A stretch of DNA of 64,000 nt, taken from Eudromia elegans (lineage: Eukaryota; Chordata; Aves; Tinamiformes; Tinamidae). Both the position numbers and the translations under genes were made by a program. This document shows positions 1 to 12,600 of the stretch, piece by piece. The stretch lies in the NCBI GenBank assembly GCA_003342815.1, contig PTEX01000133.1, positions 802,280 to 866,279 on the forward strand. Direction: 5' to 3'. The notes below the pieces were generated by a model. It ran no database searches, was not told the origin of the DNA, and worked only from the letters and a program-made list of their open reading frames with translations. Every line of letters begins with the position of its first letter. Positions within the stretch are counted from its first letter, which is position 1.

Positions 1-384
1 TTCCACCTCTACGTCTGTGCCGCCTTCTTGATCAAGTGGCGGAAGGAGATCCTGGATGAGGAAGACTTCCAAGTAAGTCCATGGAGGAGGAGGATTCCTT
101 TAGGGAAGAGGGGAGGGGATTGCCCTGGACACAGGTTCAGTGTTGGTGCAGTTTGGGCCATCTCGGATCTTCCAGTCTCAGGGTCTCTGTCCCAGGTCAC
201 TCTTGAACCTGGGCTGGAGGTACCTTGAGCCCCCAGCTGCCTCCCCCTCTTCCAGGGCCTTCTCATGCTCCTACAAAACCTCCCGACCATCCACTGGGGC
301 AACGAAGAGATTGGGCTCCTGCTCGCCGAAGCTTACAGACTCAAGTACATGTTTGCGGACGCCCCCAATCACTACCGGCGATAG
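1..384 (+). CDS. TBC1D22B: TBC1D22B, last two coding exons (3' part of gene; 5' end outside window)
   Basis: Coding pieces are 1-72 (frame begins at base 1, donor GTAAGT at 73) and 256-384 (acceptor TCCAG ending at 255, stop TAG 382-384). The 66 residues are the C-terminal end of a TBC domain, starting FHLYVCAAFLIKWRKE and ending MFADAPNHYRR. This is the invariant tail of the TBC1D22 family, Rab GTPase-activating proteins reported at the Golgi. The Arg and Gln finger motifs lie upstream of the window. TBC1D22A and B are nearly identical here. I choose B because the neighbours are BRPF3, MAPK13 and MAPK14, which share human 6p21 with TBC1D22B. The gene converges on BRPF3. Family assignment is near certain; the A/B choice is inferred from context. 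Confidence 0.88.
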
Positions 385-1785
385 GTGCCAGGACTCGACT
401 TCCTCCTCCTCCTCCTCCCCTGTGCCCCACACCCGCCCGTTGCCCTGGCCTGATCTGATCACTGTGGCATTTTGTCATCCAAGTCCTCGGACGCTCCATC
501 CGCGAGCTGCTCCTCGCTGTACAAAGCTCACACGGACTCTCATCTTGACTCCTACACGTGCCTGTCCGCCACTCCACGCGCCTGGATGTGCCACTCCACC
601 GCCTGTCAGTGTTTCGTGCCATGCTGGAGCCGGAGGCTGGAGAGGGGCCGGGCAGGGGCACACGGAGCAGCTTACCCGAGAAACTGAGCCAAGGATGAAA
701 CCTGTCCCTGCCCGGCGTTATCCAGCCGTGCCAGCCTTGGCCCGTGTGCAGGGCCGTGTCCCCTGCGTCTGCCCACACCTCCTCTCCTCCATGCGCTCGC
801 CATCCCTCCCTCCCATCCACCCCCATCAAAAATGCCTTATTGGAGACCCGCCTGGCCTGACGCTTCTCTCAAGGGCAGCGGGGCACGGAGCTGCTGCCCG
901 GGCTGCGCTTGGCTCCTGCAGCCCCCGAGCACTTGGCAGGTCTCTGCCCCTCCGGTCGCATTGGAGGTCCTGGGGCAACACACGGCAGCTGGACAAGATT
1001 CTTCCCACGGGGGCCGCCCTCTCGGCCCCTGCCCCCCCGAGGCGTTTTGTGTATATGGTGTTCTTGTGTATATGGGTCAAAGATGTACAATATAAGTCTT
1101 CTGTTTGTAGCAGATATGATTTTATATTTATAACGTGCAGCCCTTGTTCTCCCCCTCCTTTCTGTGCCTGTGCCAGCCGCTCGGCAAGGGGGCCTTGGAG
1201 CGCACTGGCAACGGGGGCCTGGAGCCCTCCGAGCTGCAGCTGCGGCTGCCCGAGCGTCTTCTCATCACGTTGGACGTGTCAGAAATCTGCATTTTGAGAG
1301 CCCCATGAGACACCCTGAGCCCACGGCCCTGCTGAGCGCCCCAGGCCCTGCTGGTGTCTCCAGGGCCTGGGCTTGAAGAGGGATGATCCTGGTGCCGGCC
1401 CCCTGCCCCTAGTGGGGCCTGGATGGGCCTCACCTCCTCCTTGTCCTTTTAAATCAACCCACCCTTGTTTTAAGGGGCTGGTTGCTTCAGGCGGGGGATC
1501 CCAGCCCCGCCACAGGCTGCGGAGGTTCCCAGTCCCACCACGTTCCCTTGCCCTTCCCAGAGGGAAAAAGTGGCCGAGCCCGGGAACAGCAGAGCCAGTT
1601 GCCAATAACCCCCTAAGCCGCGTCGCGAGGAAGTGCTTGGCGAAGCAGGAGGTGTTTTTCCTCGGGCACTTGGGACTTTTGCGTTATTTTTGTGTGTGCC
1701 TTTTGTTGTTTGCTCCGAGAGGTGGACCTGGTGCTCGGTACTTTAACATGACTAATTAAAAGAGAAATAAGGCAACAATAGCCCG
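385..1785 (+). other. TBC1D22B: TBC1D22B 3' untranslated region
   Basis: About 1.4 kb of non-coding sequence follows the stop. It is GC-rich at first and turns AT-rich and U-rich near 1030-1140. It ends at an ATTAAA hexamer, with a T-rich stretch upstream. The long open frames across it are GC-driven and resemble no protein I know. The exact cleavage site is inferred. Confidence 0.6.
1755..1760 (+). terminator. Probable poly(A) signal (ATTAAA) of TBC1D22B
   Basis: ATTAAA on the + strand, 1.37 kb after the stop. It is the best hexamer in this stretch before the AT-rich spacer. AATAAA hexamers near 2659 and 2677 are alternatives that would overlap the BRPF3 3' end. Confidence 0.45.
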
Positions 1786-1789
1786 CCCG

Positions 1790-2480
1790 GTCACCTGCCT
1801 TGTGTCGTCTGCAAGCTTTGTGTCTATGGGGGGCCTCCCCATTCACCCAGCCCTGAGGCTTTGGCCAAACCCCCTCTTGGCTTCTGCCCTCTGAATGCCT
1901 GAAGCCCCTTGTCTATTTGCACGTGGCCTTGCAGAAACCCCACTGGGCTCAAGGAAACTGCCCCTGCTGCGTGAGGAAGAGCAGAAGGAGCCTTCCTCTC
2001 CTGGGGCCCTGCTGCTGCTGTGGGATATTGGATGAGGCTGCTCTTGGGGCAGCATCTCCCTCTCCCTGCAGCCCAGGCTGCTCCCACTCCCCTGGTGCTG
2101 CTGCCCACACCTCAATTGCTATTAACCCTCCAATGGAGGGCAGCAAATGTAATTAATTTTGGAGAGGTTGAGGAAGGGCATTTAGCGCCCAGGCTCTGTT
2201 CAAAGTGGTGGGCAAGGGCTTCATTTCCTCCCCTGCCCAATTATTCTCCCCCCACAGGGCACTTCGGGGCAGGATTTTGGCCTTTTTCTCTCTTGTCAGT
2301 GGCCCCGTTTCTACCAGACATGGGAAGCAGGAGCAACAGGAGCAGCCACGGACCCTCCAGCTAAAATCCCAGCGGAATTTGAGGCCCTTGTTGAGCTTTG
2401 GGGGGGGGAACAGAGGGACGGATGCAGGCCTAGCCCTCATACGACACCACCACGGCCGCTGCTTTGTTTTCCTTATTTCT
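1790..2480. other. Short spacer between the convergent TBC1D22B and BRPF3 3' ends
   Basis: I see no exon with conserved coding sequence. The base composition is mixed. It lies between the proposed + strand cleavage site and the leftmost proposed - strand poly(A) signal. Confidence 0.4.
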
Positions 2481-2499
2481 TTTTTTGAACATTAGAACA

Positions 2500-2505
2500 T
2501 TTATT
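2500..2505 (-). terminator. Candidate distal poly(A) signal of BRPF3 (AATAAA on - strand)
   Basis: TTTATT on the + strand reads AATAAA on the - strand, about 2.0 kb beyond the BRPF3 stop. A second AATAAA at 3273-3278 would give a 1.2 kb 3'UTR. I cannot tell which is used. Confidence 0.4.
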
Positions 2506-2771
2506 TCTCAGAGAGAAAATATAGTCTCAGACAGTCAGGTTATAGTAGGTAAAATTAGCTTTTTTTTTTTTCTTTTTTTTCCTCTTTACAAGCATAGATT
2601 TTTTTTCTTTTTAATTACCTCTCTTATACCATCTGATATAAACAATTCTAGAAAGCAAATAAACTTACTTTCTACAATAAATAGAGCGATCTGGGCTTTA
2701 CAGCAGACTGACAGTAACGCTTAGGTCCCCTAGCGACAGCAGGATAGGAGCTGATTCGAATCCAAAATGGC

Positions 2772-2835
<64 letters not shown>

Positions 2836-4490
2836 AACAAACAAAAAAATATAAGAGAACAAACCCAAAAAAAAAACCCCAAATCCCAAGATCTTAAAAC
2901 ATTTACACAGGTCACGAGTCCACAGCCGAGCTACCCTCCGGCAAAGTGTATCTTCTGTTAAATAAATTACACCGTGTGCATATAAAAGACCCAGAAACAC
3001 AACCGAGGACTTCAAGAATGGTGACGATCAGTCTAAATAATTTAGAACAGTATTTTACAGCTATGTACACAACGGCATTCCCTAGCCACACACAGAGGCA
3101 GCATCACTATTATTATTAATGTTTTTTTTTTACAAAATCCTATGCCCCGTGTTGATATGTTACAGGTTTCGTCCTTGAAGTGTAGTTCCATGTCCCAATG
3201 TATAACAAGTGGTATTTTAAAAAAGTAGATCAAGTAGAAATGGCAGTGATTACTCCCCACTAGTCATTGTTATTTATTATTATTATCATTTTGACAACCC
3301 CCCCCAACATTCTCTTTAGTATGAAAAAGTTAAAATAATAAAAAAATACTGAGTTAAAAAGCGAAATGATGATATTCAATCTACAATCTTGCTCTGCACC
3401 TTTGGTTCTTAAAATGGAAAAAAAAAAAGCAAAAGGAAAAAAAAAATAAAAGGGAGGCATGACGAGACAGCAGCAAAATCAGGAGCCCTTGGCTGACAGC
3501 AAAGCTTTTGTCATCAGTTCCCAACACCGGGTGGGTGCCCCTGTTTCTGCAGGGCGAGCCCTGGTTTTGCAGCTGCAGAGCTGGGTTTGCTGCAGCTGGA
3601 GCCCTCCCTGCGCTCCGCTGGGGATGGGACGAGCACGTGCAGGGAGGGCCAAAGGCAGAACTGGCCTCGTGCTCCGCGCCGGCTCCCACCCCTGCGCGAC
3701 CAGCGGAAAGGAGCAGCAGAGACGGAACGGGGACGAGGCCAAGGGGCCGCACGCCACGTGTGCGCAAGGAGGACACAAGGGCTGCATCTCCCTCCGCCCC
3801 CAGCGCCTGTGGAGCTGCTCTAGGGCCCCAGGCCCCGCCAAGCCTGCGCTGGGGCTCGAGGGGAAAACGGAACGCCCTTTGCTTGGGCTCGGTACCGCGC
3901 GAGCCAGCGTTAAAATTGGCCGGGGCCAAGGCGCAGAAAGCAGGAGCCAACTGCTGAAGGAGCAACTGAATTCCTAGGACAAACGCATGCACACGCACAA
4001 GAAAAACAAACCCCCTGTGTTCACAGTTAAAGCTCTGTGCAGGTGAGCGTGTGCGCGCCAGAGGGGAAGGGCACCCCCGGCGCTCCGGCATGGAAAGGCC
4101 CCCCCCGGGCAGTAGATCAACGGCCCCGTGCGGCTGCAGGGGTGGCAGGACTCACAGGCAGTCAAAATACAAAGGCCCATGATGGTCATGGGAAATTTGG
4201 CACAAGAAAAATCCCGGTGGAGAGTCTCTAGAGGAGCCTGGTTTGGTCACGAGGCTCCTGGGAATGACCAAAATCCCCCCCAAAATTGCATGGAGGAAGC
4301 CAGGGTGGTGCTCAAAAGCTGCTGTTCCCCCCGGCTTTTCCTACCGCCTGGCTCCCGGGATGCCTCTGGCTGCCACCAGCTCTTCACCTACCCGCAGTCA
4401 GGAAGGCGCTGGCCACGCTTGGGGTTTGGCACGTCGCGGGTGGCTCCTGCGGGCGCGGAGGGGAGCAGGGAGCGCCAAAGAGCCCGTCCC
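2506..4490 (-). other. BRPF3: BRPF3 3' untranslated region
   Basis: Non-coding sequence downstream of the BRPF3 stop. The half next to the stop (3460-4490) is GC-rich. The distal half is AT-rich and contains a 60-base poly(A) run on the + strand, which would be a poly(U) tract in the message if the distal signal is used. No coding similarity seen. Confidence 0.5.
2775..2834. repeat. Homopolymer, 60 A (+ strand)
   Basis: An uninterrupted run of 60 A. It is followed by A-rich sequence with scattered C to about 2880. Length is likely to vary between individuals and between assemblies. Confidence 0.95.
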
Positions 4491-6641
4491 CTAGAGATAG
4501 TTGGAGGTGACGAAGGGGTGGTCGCCCCGCACGCGGCTCAGGTGGATCATGGCGCGGTCGTAGGCCACCTGCACGGACTTGCGGATGCTGGTCTTGCGGC
4601 CCTCCAGCATCTTCAGCTTGTCCACGGTGTCGTCGGCACCGAGCGGGAAGACCTTGTCACGGGGCAACCACTGCCTGCAGGGCCGAGCAGAGCGCGAGCG
4701 TCAGGACACACCTGAGAGCGGCACAAGCGTCCCCAGAGCTCCCAGGACACAGCCACGTCCTCGGGATCCGCCACCTTCTCCCATTACTGCCTGGTTTTCC
4801 ATGCCAAGAAACCTCTGCTCCCGCTTCTGCCGCTTCACTGAAGGCAGCGGGATTGGATCCAGCTTCCCACAAGCTGCAACCAGTGATTGAAGCAGCAGCC
4901 ACTTAAAAGAGCGCAACCATCCACCGCTGTCCTGGCTTCAGCACAGGCCAAGCGGAAGGGCCGCCAACAACCACAGTGGTATTTCTCTTGCCCTGAACGA
5001 GGGGCACTAATATTTGCACTTTTCCATCTTAAAACAAACAGCTTGATTTAAAAAATGCTGCTACTCGGCACTGCTGCTTTAGCTCTAAATATGGAAGAAA
5101 CGTGGTGTTTCGGAAAGGCCGCCCTGGAGATTTTTGGTGAATCTCTTCTGCAGCAGCAGAGCTGGCTGCTCTGTCTGCTTCTGTTTTAAAAGGCTCTAAC
5201 TTCCTGCAGATTTTAAGTATGAAACTGGTTCTTTATGCGCCTCAGTATTTTTGTGGTGGGTGCAGGATGAAGGTCATGGTGCAAATGGGTCGTTCAGATG
5301 TCCTGCTCTTGGACCAGGCAAAAGCAAACTTGAGGCTTGGTTATACATAGCTGCATATTTAAATCCCCCATTTAAATGACACGTAACACTCCTCCCTGCC
5401 TGCTCCACAGGTTTTGTCAGATCTTCCTTCTCTGCCACAGCCGCAGCCGCGCTCACACTCACCAGGTTCTCTTGTTGTCGAAGAAGAGGACAAGGAAGAG
5501 CTTCTCGCCGGCCTCCGCCTGCCTCTGCTCGCCCAGCTTCAGCACGTCTACGGGGGGCACGGGGATGGGAACGCCGTTGTGCAGCAGACCCTCCTGCGGC
5601 ATCTTGGGGTCAATTATCTAGTGACAACAGGGGATGGAAATTTAAGCACAAAACCTGCGAGAACAGGGTTCTGAGGCTGTTTTTTCCCCTCTTCACGACG
5701 TCTTCCCCATTAAGAGCACTCGAGTCGGCTCAGGGAATCGCCCGCTCTATCTCGGGAGACTCTTTTTGAAGAGTTTTCTCGCCCTCGTGGCACTGGCAAC
5801 ACTCTGAGGAAGCCAAGACCCTGCTGTTGAGACAGGAAGGACACCAGCACGTGGTGCCGCACGGCTCCAGCCCCCGGCTCGGCGCTGCCCCTGGATGAGC
5901 ACCGGGACTGGTGTTTTGAGGGTGGTGACAAAGGGCCACCGCCACTACGAGACCCGGGCGATGCGGCCACTGGCACTGGGGGCTCCTGCCGGCCTGGAGC
6001 AGCAGCTTGGCTGCAACACGGGCAGCTTGGGGCATTCCAGCCCTGTGCCTTGGTGGCCACGAGCTCCACCAGTCCGAGCAAAGCGAACCCCACGTTCCTA
6101 TGGGGACGGCTGCAGCCACGCAGAAATTACACAGAAAGGACATGGCAGAGAAATTACACAGAAAGGACATGGCAGGGAGGTCCAGCTCACAAGCTGCACA
6201 TTTGAAAGCAACAGAGAGAACAAGACAGTCGGACTGCCTCCTGCTCTTCCTCATATATGCATTTCTGCATGTATTTCACAGCTCCAAGCAGTGTCTCACT
6301 TTGGAGACTTTCCCCATCCCTGTTGAGCAAACAGAAGAGAGTCTCCTATCCCAGCTCCAAGCGATCAATGAATCCTCTCCAATGCTCTGGAGCAACAAGC
6401 ACAGGCAAAATTACCAGTGCAAATGGAAAAAAAAAAAATATATACACAATATATATACACACAGTGCATGTTTTGGGGAAATGTTCCTCTGTGTCTCTGC
6501 TGCTGTCAACCTGCGTTGCTGGGAGCAAGGCCCAGGTACTCACCAAGGCAGGGTAGGAGGGATAACCGCGGCACTTGGCCCACACGAGCTCCAGGGGCTC
6601 CAGCTTGGCTTCATTCTCAAAGGACATCAAGAGAGTCCTGC
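4491..6641 (-). CDS. BRPF3: BRPF3 PWWP-domain exons
   Basis: Exons 6641-6544, 5617-5463 and 4674-4491. They encode [20 protein letters not shown], then [19 protein letters not shown] and [12 protein letters not shown], then QWLPRDKV and a helical tail ending [12 protein letters not shown]. The PWWP fold of BRPF proteins reads H3K36me3 chromatin. The stop is TAG at 4493-4491. Confidence 0.93.
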
Positions 6642-9600
6642 CTAAGGGGGCACAAAGAGAAAGGGTTTAGGAGGGGCTGAGCACCACTCTAAGCAGCATC
6701 TAAGAACGCAAACAAAATGAAAGGCCACTTGTTTGTAACTCTTCGCTACGCTTGGTATCTACCCCCTCAAGTGATGAACTAAGCATCACATATGCGGGGA
6801 GCAGAACTGCAATTCAGCATGCAATGAGATCTACCAGGGCCACGGTGAAAGTCCAGCCTTTTTATACCTTGCCAGGACAGTCAGGTTAAGGTAAACATCA
6901 CAGACTCCTAATTCATGGGTCCAGCACCAAAGCGGGTGCATGCACGTGGCACTAGGATGAATTCTTTACAATGGAAACATTCATCAAATTCATCCAGAGT
7001 GAATGGCTGCTACATCATGGAAATCAGCAGGTTACGCAAGTGATGCATTCGGTCCCTCAGGCTCCACCAGGCCAAATCCATCCTCAATGGAGCTGATGAA
7101 GCTGTAGCTGAGGCTGATTTGGACCACTGTTAATAGAGCTCCTTTTATTCCTCCTAAATACAAATATTCAGACTGTTCTCATGTCATGTATTTTGGGGGC
7201 ATTTGATCGCTACAGGAAATGCCTACCTCTTGTGGACAAAAATCTATTAGTTATCTCTTTTTTCTTTTTCCAAATATAAATTAGAAGTGTTGCAAAATGT
7301 CTATTCAAGAACGAATCACTATTCTTGTCTGGTAGCTCCCAGCCCTGGAAAAGGAGGACGTGGTCACGAGGGCAGCAGGGCTATCACAGGGGTGGCACTA
7401 GGAGAGTGTGGCTTAGTTACACAGAAGGGTAAGAGGCTGACGAAGGCGACCTCGTTAAGGAGCCCTTGAAAGCAGCGATAGCGATACGAGAGGGAACAGC
7501 TGGGAAGTCATCTCCAGAGTGATCCCTCTCATAACTACGATTTACTGTTTGCACTGCAGCAAGAACTAGTCCCAAACCCATCCGAGAAGACAACAGGCAC
7601 CTTCAGGTCACAGGCGACCGGCACGAGTGACACAAAGGAAAACCTTTCATGCAACAACCCATCTTTGGAAGGAAGCAGGTGAACACACAGGCAGTTCCCC
7701 AGCCTGATCCTGCAGCCCCGGGAGCACTGGGATCTGCTTTGCCCTGCTTGGGTGGGACGTGAGCCCTGCAGCAGCGCGAGGCCGAAGCAGGGAGCTCCCC
7801 AAGGGGTTTCCTCACCCGGGTCACTGTAATCGGAGCCACCGTTGACGCCTTCCAAGAAGGGCACCCGAGTGAGGGCCGGCTTCCCTCGGCTGCGCTTCGG
7901 GGGCACCGGGCCACTGTGGGAGAGAAATGGAAAAGGAGGGCATTAGGAAAAAATACATTACTCTGGAGAATATAGCCAATAAACAGATAGCCCAGCTCTG
8001 CTTTAAACACCAGAAGATTACTGGACTGACGCATCCTTGGCATGAAAGAAAGCACTGAACTACTTGAACAGAATGTTATCACTGTGTCTGTGCTGGTGTA
8101 AGTGCACTGGACACCACCCTGCTTTTGCCAGGAGCGAGGAAGGGGGTTTCATGAAAACCCATCTAGAAACACAAGGGTAAAAGCACCAAAGATTTTGTGT
8201 CAAAGAGCTGATGCTCAAAAGCCAAAGGAGCAGCCCTCTAACACGACTTCAGTAGATCAGGCAGGCCCTAGTAACCTAAGTCCCTTTATTTCCTACTGTA
8301 CTTTCCTACCATCCTTTTATTTCACTACTATAAACACTTCAGAAAAACGGATCATCTTTATCTCAAGCAATGCTGGGTTTTGACTTGCTAATACCCGGCG
8401 GTATTTCTTTATGTGCACTCTCCTAATAACCAGCCCATTCAGAGGAAATTTGCCGTTAACAAAGAAAGAGTTGAGAAAAGAAAATATGTTTCCAAACAGA
8501 GCAATTGCCTGTTATCCCTGAGACATCAAGTTGGTTTTAATTCCTTGTTCTGTGGGTGTCACAGAGCTCTAATGTAATTTTTGCTATGTGAAGGGCTTGC
8601 AATTGTTATAATAAGCACTTACATGCCACTTTTCATGGTCAAAGTGCTTCACAAACATCAACTAACAACCCTCTTGGTCCCCTGTGAGTTCAGATTTGTC
8701 TCCTTTTCTCACATATGGAAAAGCTGCAGCAAACTGGACTCTCTGTGGAGTCAGGTAAGGAAGGACACAACGCAGCTCTCTACAACACGTCCCCACTGAC
8801 CAACTAATCAAATCGTAGCTGCAAAATTATAAATGTCTTCCAAGAACTAATATTTAGGATCACTCAATACAGTGAAGTTTCCATGTAAAAAATGCTCCTA
8901 GGGTCCAATCCTGCTGCAGAGTAAATTTTACAAAGCATTTAGCCCTAAACTGTAGCCTTGCCCTTGAAGACGGCTGCACATGGGGAACCTCGTGCTTTTA
9001 AGTGTCCAGAACCCTGCAAGTGTGAGGTCTTACAGGACTCAAGGAGTGTGTGAAGGCAAATACACAACCATTCGTTTGAAAAACCAAGCCCTACTTTGGG
9101 AGCAATAGCCTAAGGGGAAAGGATGGAACCTGAGCAGCTCTTTGTCTTTGAAGCTGACCCACAAAATGAGTAACAGTCTGAGATGGGTTTTAAGGTTGAA
9201 TTATAGAGCACAGAGACAGGTAGATTAATTCTGAGAGCTAACTATGCCAGGTGTGCTCACCTGTGGGCTTCACACCCCAGCCCGGCACCCAGGCCAGAGC
9301 CACACTCTGAGTCGGAGCCACTTTCCAAGTGCTTCCCAAAGCCGTTGGTCACTCCTGCCATGGAGAAAAACAGAGCCCGTTACTGATCCCCTTCTGCACA
9401 GGACACACAAGCTCCCTGCATGTGCTGTGCAGTCTGGGCAAAGCACAGTCCACATGACCTCTTGCTTGTAATTCCCATCAGAAAAGGGACCTGCTCAGTT
9501 CTCCCACTGATGTTACCTGCCCCCCAGAACAGGGGCGATGGTTGGAATATTCCATAGGAATATTTAACCAGGTGCTCTGGTTCTGGCAGCTGCACTCAAG

Positions 9601-12600
9601 CTTTACTCGGCCTCCTGATTTGCAGCCGCAGCCCCACCCAGCAGCTTCCCAGGGTAGAGAAAGAAATCAGGCCGAGAATTCCCACCTCTCTGGCCCGCCC
9701 GCCCGGGCGACCTCTCGCCGTCGCTCTCGCTGCAGCTCCTGCTCGGTGGCCGTTTCCGACCGCGGCGTTCGGCCTCCGCCCGGCACGGGCCGCGCTCCTC
9801 GCCGTTCTCCAAGGAGCCCTCCAGGCCTCTCTGCAGCTTCACCCCGTTCTTGGCTTTTTTGAAAAGGACGGACGTCCGGCGGCCAACGCCGCCGAACGGG
9901 GGCCCGGCCGGCGCGTCTGCCAAGGCCAGCCCGTTGAGGCCGTTGTCGCTGAGCAGCCGCTGGAACGCCTGGCTCTCCCGCTGCAGCGGCGCCCGCTCCA
10001 GGAGCTCCCCGTCCACCACCACCCGCTTGGGCAGCGCCCTGCTCTCGTGGATGGGCCTGAGCATCGGAGGCTCCTGCAGGGAATCCAGCTCCGAGAGCAA
10101 GGGCACGGGTCCCGTGGGCTCCAGCGTGGGAGGATGCCGGGCCTTGGTGTCGTCTGCCAAAGGAAGAGGGGATCTGCATGAGCATTTTAGGAAGGGCGAT
10201 TTCCAAAAGTTTTCCCGACAGCCACTCTGGCTCTTCAGCAAGGCCACAGGCACAGGAAACAGCCGCTGCCACCTGCCAGGAAAAGGCAGGCTGCTGGGTG
10301 TTTTGTCCCTCACACTAGAACTGGCTTCTGTCCCCAAAACCTGCAGTCGCTCTCTGTACACTTCCTAACAGCAAAGCAGAAAAAAAACCCACGGGAAGGC
10401 TCATCTGCCCCTATAACTTGTCCTCTCCAGCCTTCTGGAAAAAACCCCACGAGTGTAAGAGGATGAAGGCTCCGTGCTTTAGCTTCACTTCTCCGTGCTT
10501 TAGCTTCTCTGCTGCCCTTGCCAACCTAAACCTCTTGGAAAAGCACCTCAATTCCCTTTGGGCACAGGACCAAACCACCACCCCTGCCATCCTGAGACAC
10601 ACTAGGACTGGCACTAGAGGTGACAGTGGCAGAGAACCCCACTTGATCCCACTCGGAAAAGAGCGCTGCTCTTGGGAAGAGGCATAATGCTCCACTCTTC
10701 CTTAAGCGAAGGCAGCAGGCAGAGACAGCACTATGTATTAAGTCACCTGATACAGCTGAAAACAAGACTCAAGCTTTCAAGCTCACATTCCTCCAGCATA
10801 TTTGAGTGCAAAGGAAAGACGCAGCCACCAAGATGGCCCCAAGAGCCCCTAAAATCCTCCGGCAACCTCTCACCTCTCTCCCTTTCCTCGTCTCCTTCCC
10901 TCAGCGCTTTATCCAGCCCTTCTTCCCACGCCACGGGCTCACTGCTGGGCAGGCTCTTGCACTGCTGCTGGGCCAGCTTCTGCCGCAGGGAGTTGATCTC
11001 GCGTCTCAGGAGGCGGAGGCGCCGCGTGCGGGCGCCGCTGGAGCGCATGGTGCTCACCAGGTCCAGCTTCTCCAGCAGCTCCTTCAGCTGCGCCTCCAAG
11101 GAGAGGTGAGCCCGGTTCTCAGGCACGAGGATGTTATCCACTGCATCGAAAGAGATTGCGACAGCGGCTGCTGAGCCGATAGGAAGGAGCAGGGAGGGAA
11201 TCCCCAGCAACCCAGGCCCATTCCCAGGAATCTTCTCAATTATGGGATTGAGGAACATTTAATCTCAGAGCTCGGACATCCCCCCATGCAGCAAAAAGCA
11301 GCTGTGATTTAATGTGCACCCTGCACAATCCAGCTCACAGCCTTGGTTCTTAGTACAAACCCATTTCTTTCATAGTAACCACGTGAAGTTACTAAGTCAG
11401 GCTATGAATTTGGGTGGGTGGTCAAAAAAATGACACATTCACCGCTCCAACAGCTCTGCTGAAGAATTAGCACCCACCGGAGCAGGACAGACAGCAAACT
11501 CCACCGTGGATTTCATGAGAGACCCAGCTGGACTGTTTGGGTCCCAGCCCCTTAACCCTACAAAATCCCTCCTGTTCTCCTGCTAATTCAGTCCCTTGGT
11601 ACCTTGCCCTGATGTTGCCTACCCTGAAAGGTTTTGCATTTCTGGTGCAATCCTAGAAGAGGAGTGAAATCAAGTCAGTTTTCCCATCCAGCTCTCCTTG
11701 CTTGTTTGCCACAGTTGTAACCAAGGAAAATAAAACAATTGAGATGGAAAACACAGTCTTACCCCAGCCCCTGAATAATACAGACTTGGCTCTATAACGA
11801 ACTACCACATATAAATACTAACTATGAACTTTGATTTACAACGAAATACATGATCTTTCCTCGGAGCAAAATAAACCCTGGATCCACTCTCCTAAATCAG
11901 CAGACACGGAACCCATTGCAGGTCAAGACTCCAAGTACAAGACAACCAGCATCAATTCACCTGCACATTGTTCTTTAAAACACAAAGTTTGTATTGTAAC
12001 CATGGCACAAGGCAAACGACAAATGCTTGATCTTGCAATAAAAGCACTGGAATAGGGACACAGGGGAACAGGATTCAGTATCCAGTTCTACCAGTAATTC
12101 CCTCTAATTGGGGCTTAATCTTTGCTTGCCTCCATTTCTCACCATACAGCAGGGCCTTCCCTGACTCCAAAGGGCATGATGAGAATATGTGATTTAGGAG
12201 GATCCCTGGTTCCTTTTTCACACATCGACATCCACGAACTGGGGCAGCTTTTTAGCAGCTTTCACTTGCACTTAGACACTAACGTGAAGGCTGCATTTTC
12301 CAGGGAAGCACTGCAGCCACCCTGTCCCTGTGCAACAGGCAGAGAGGTCATGGGGTTCTTCTGAGAGGCGGATATGGGATTTGGGATCTTCTGAAAGCTG
12401 CATGCAGCTCTGAGCACCAGGCTCACCTGAAACCCTGCTCTTTGAGGCTATCTAGGAGTTAAACATATGATTTACTAAGTTGTGGATAGGAAAAAAACTC
12501 ATATATTGAATGATGGCTATAATTTTCAGGCAGGCTGAGTTAACATGGCCAAAACTAAGGACACGGTCATGACCTGTCACTTCCTATGCTGGAAATGAGG

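Noticed and set aside
140..1297. Open frame of 385 codons on the + strand at the left edge
   Set aside because: It overlaps TBC1D22B coding sequence in another frame and runs into its GC-rich 3'UTR. No protein-like pattern; GC-driven.
2715..2775. tRNA-like GATTCGAATCC before a poly(A) run, suggesting a tRNA-derived retro-element
   Set aside because: No D-arm or A box, and no cloverleaf could be drawn; the 10-base core is a simple palindrome.
8881..8960. Possible third copy of the ancient repeat (GGGTCCAATCCTGCTGCAG)
   Set aside because: Only the first block matches; the GCACGTG and TGACTTCAA-like blocks are absent.
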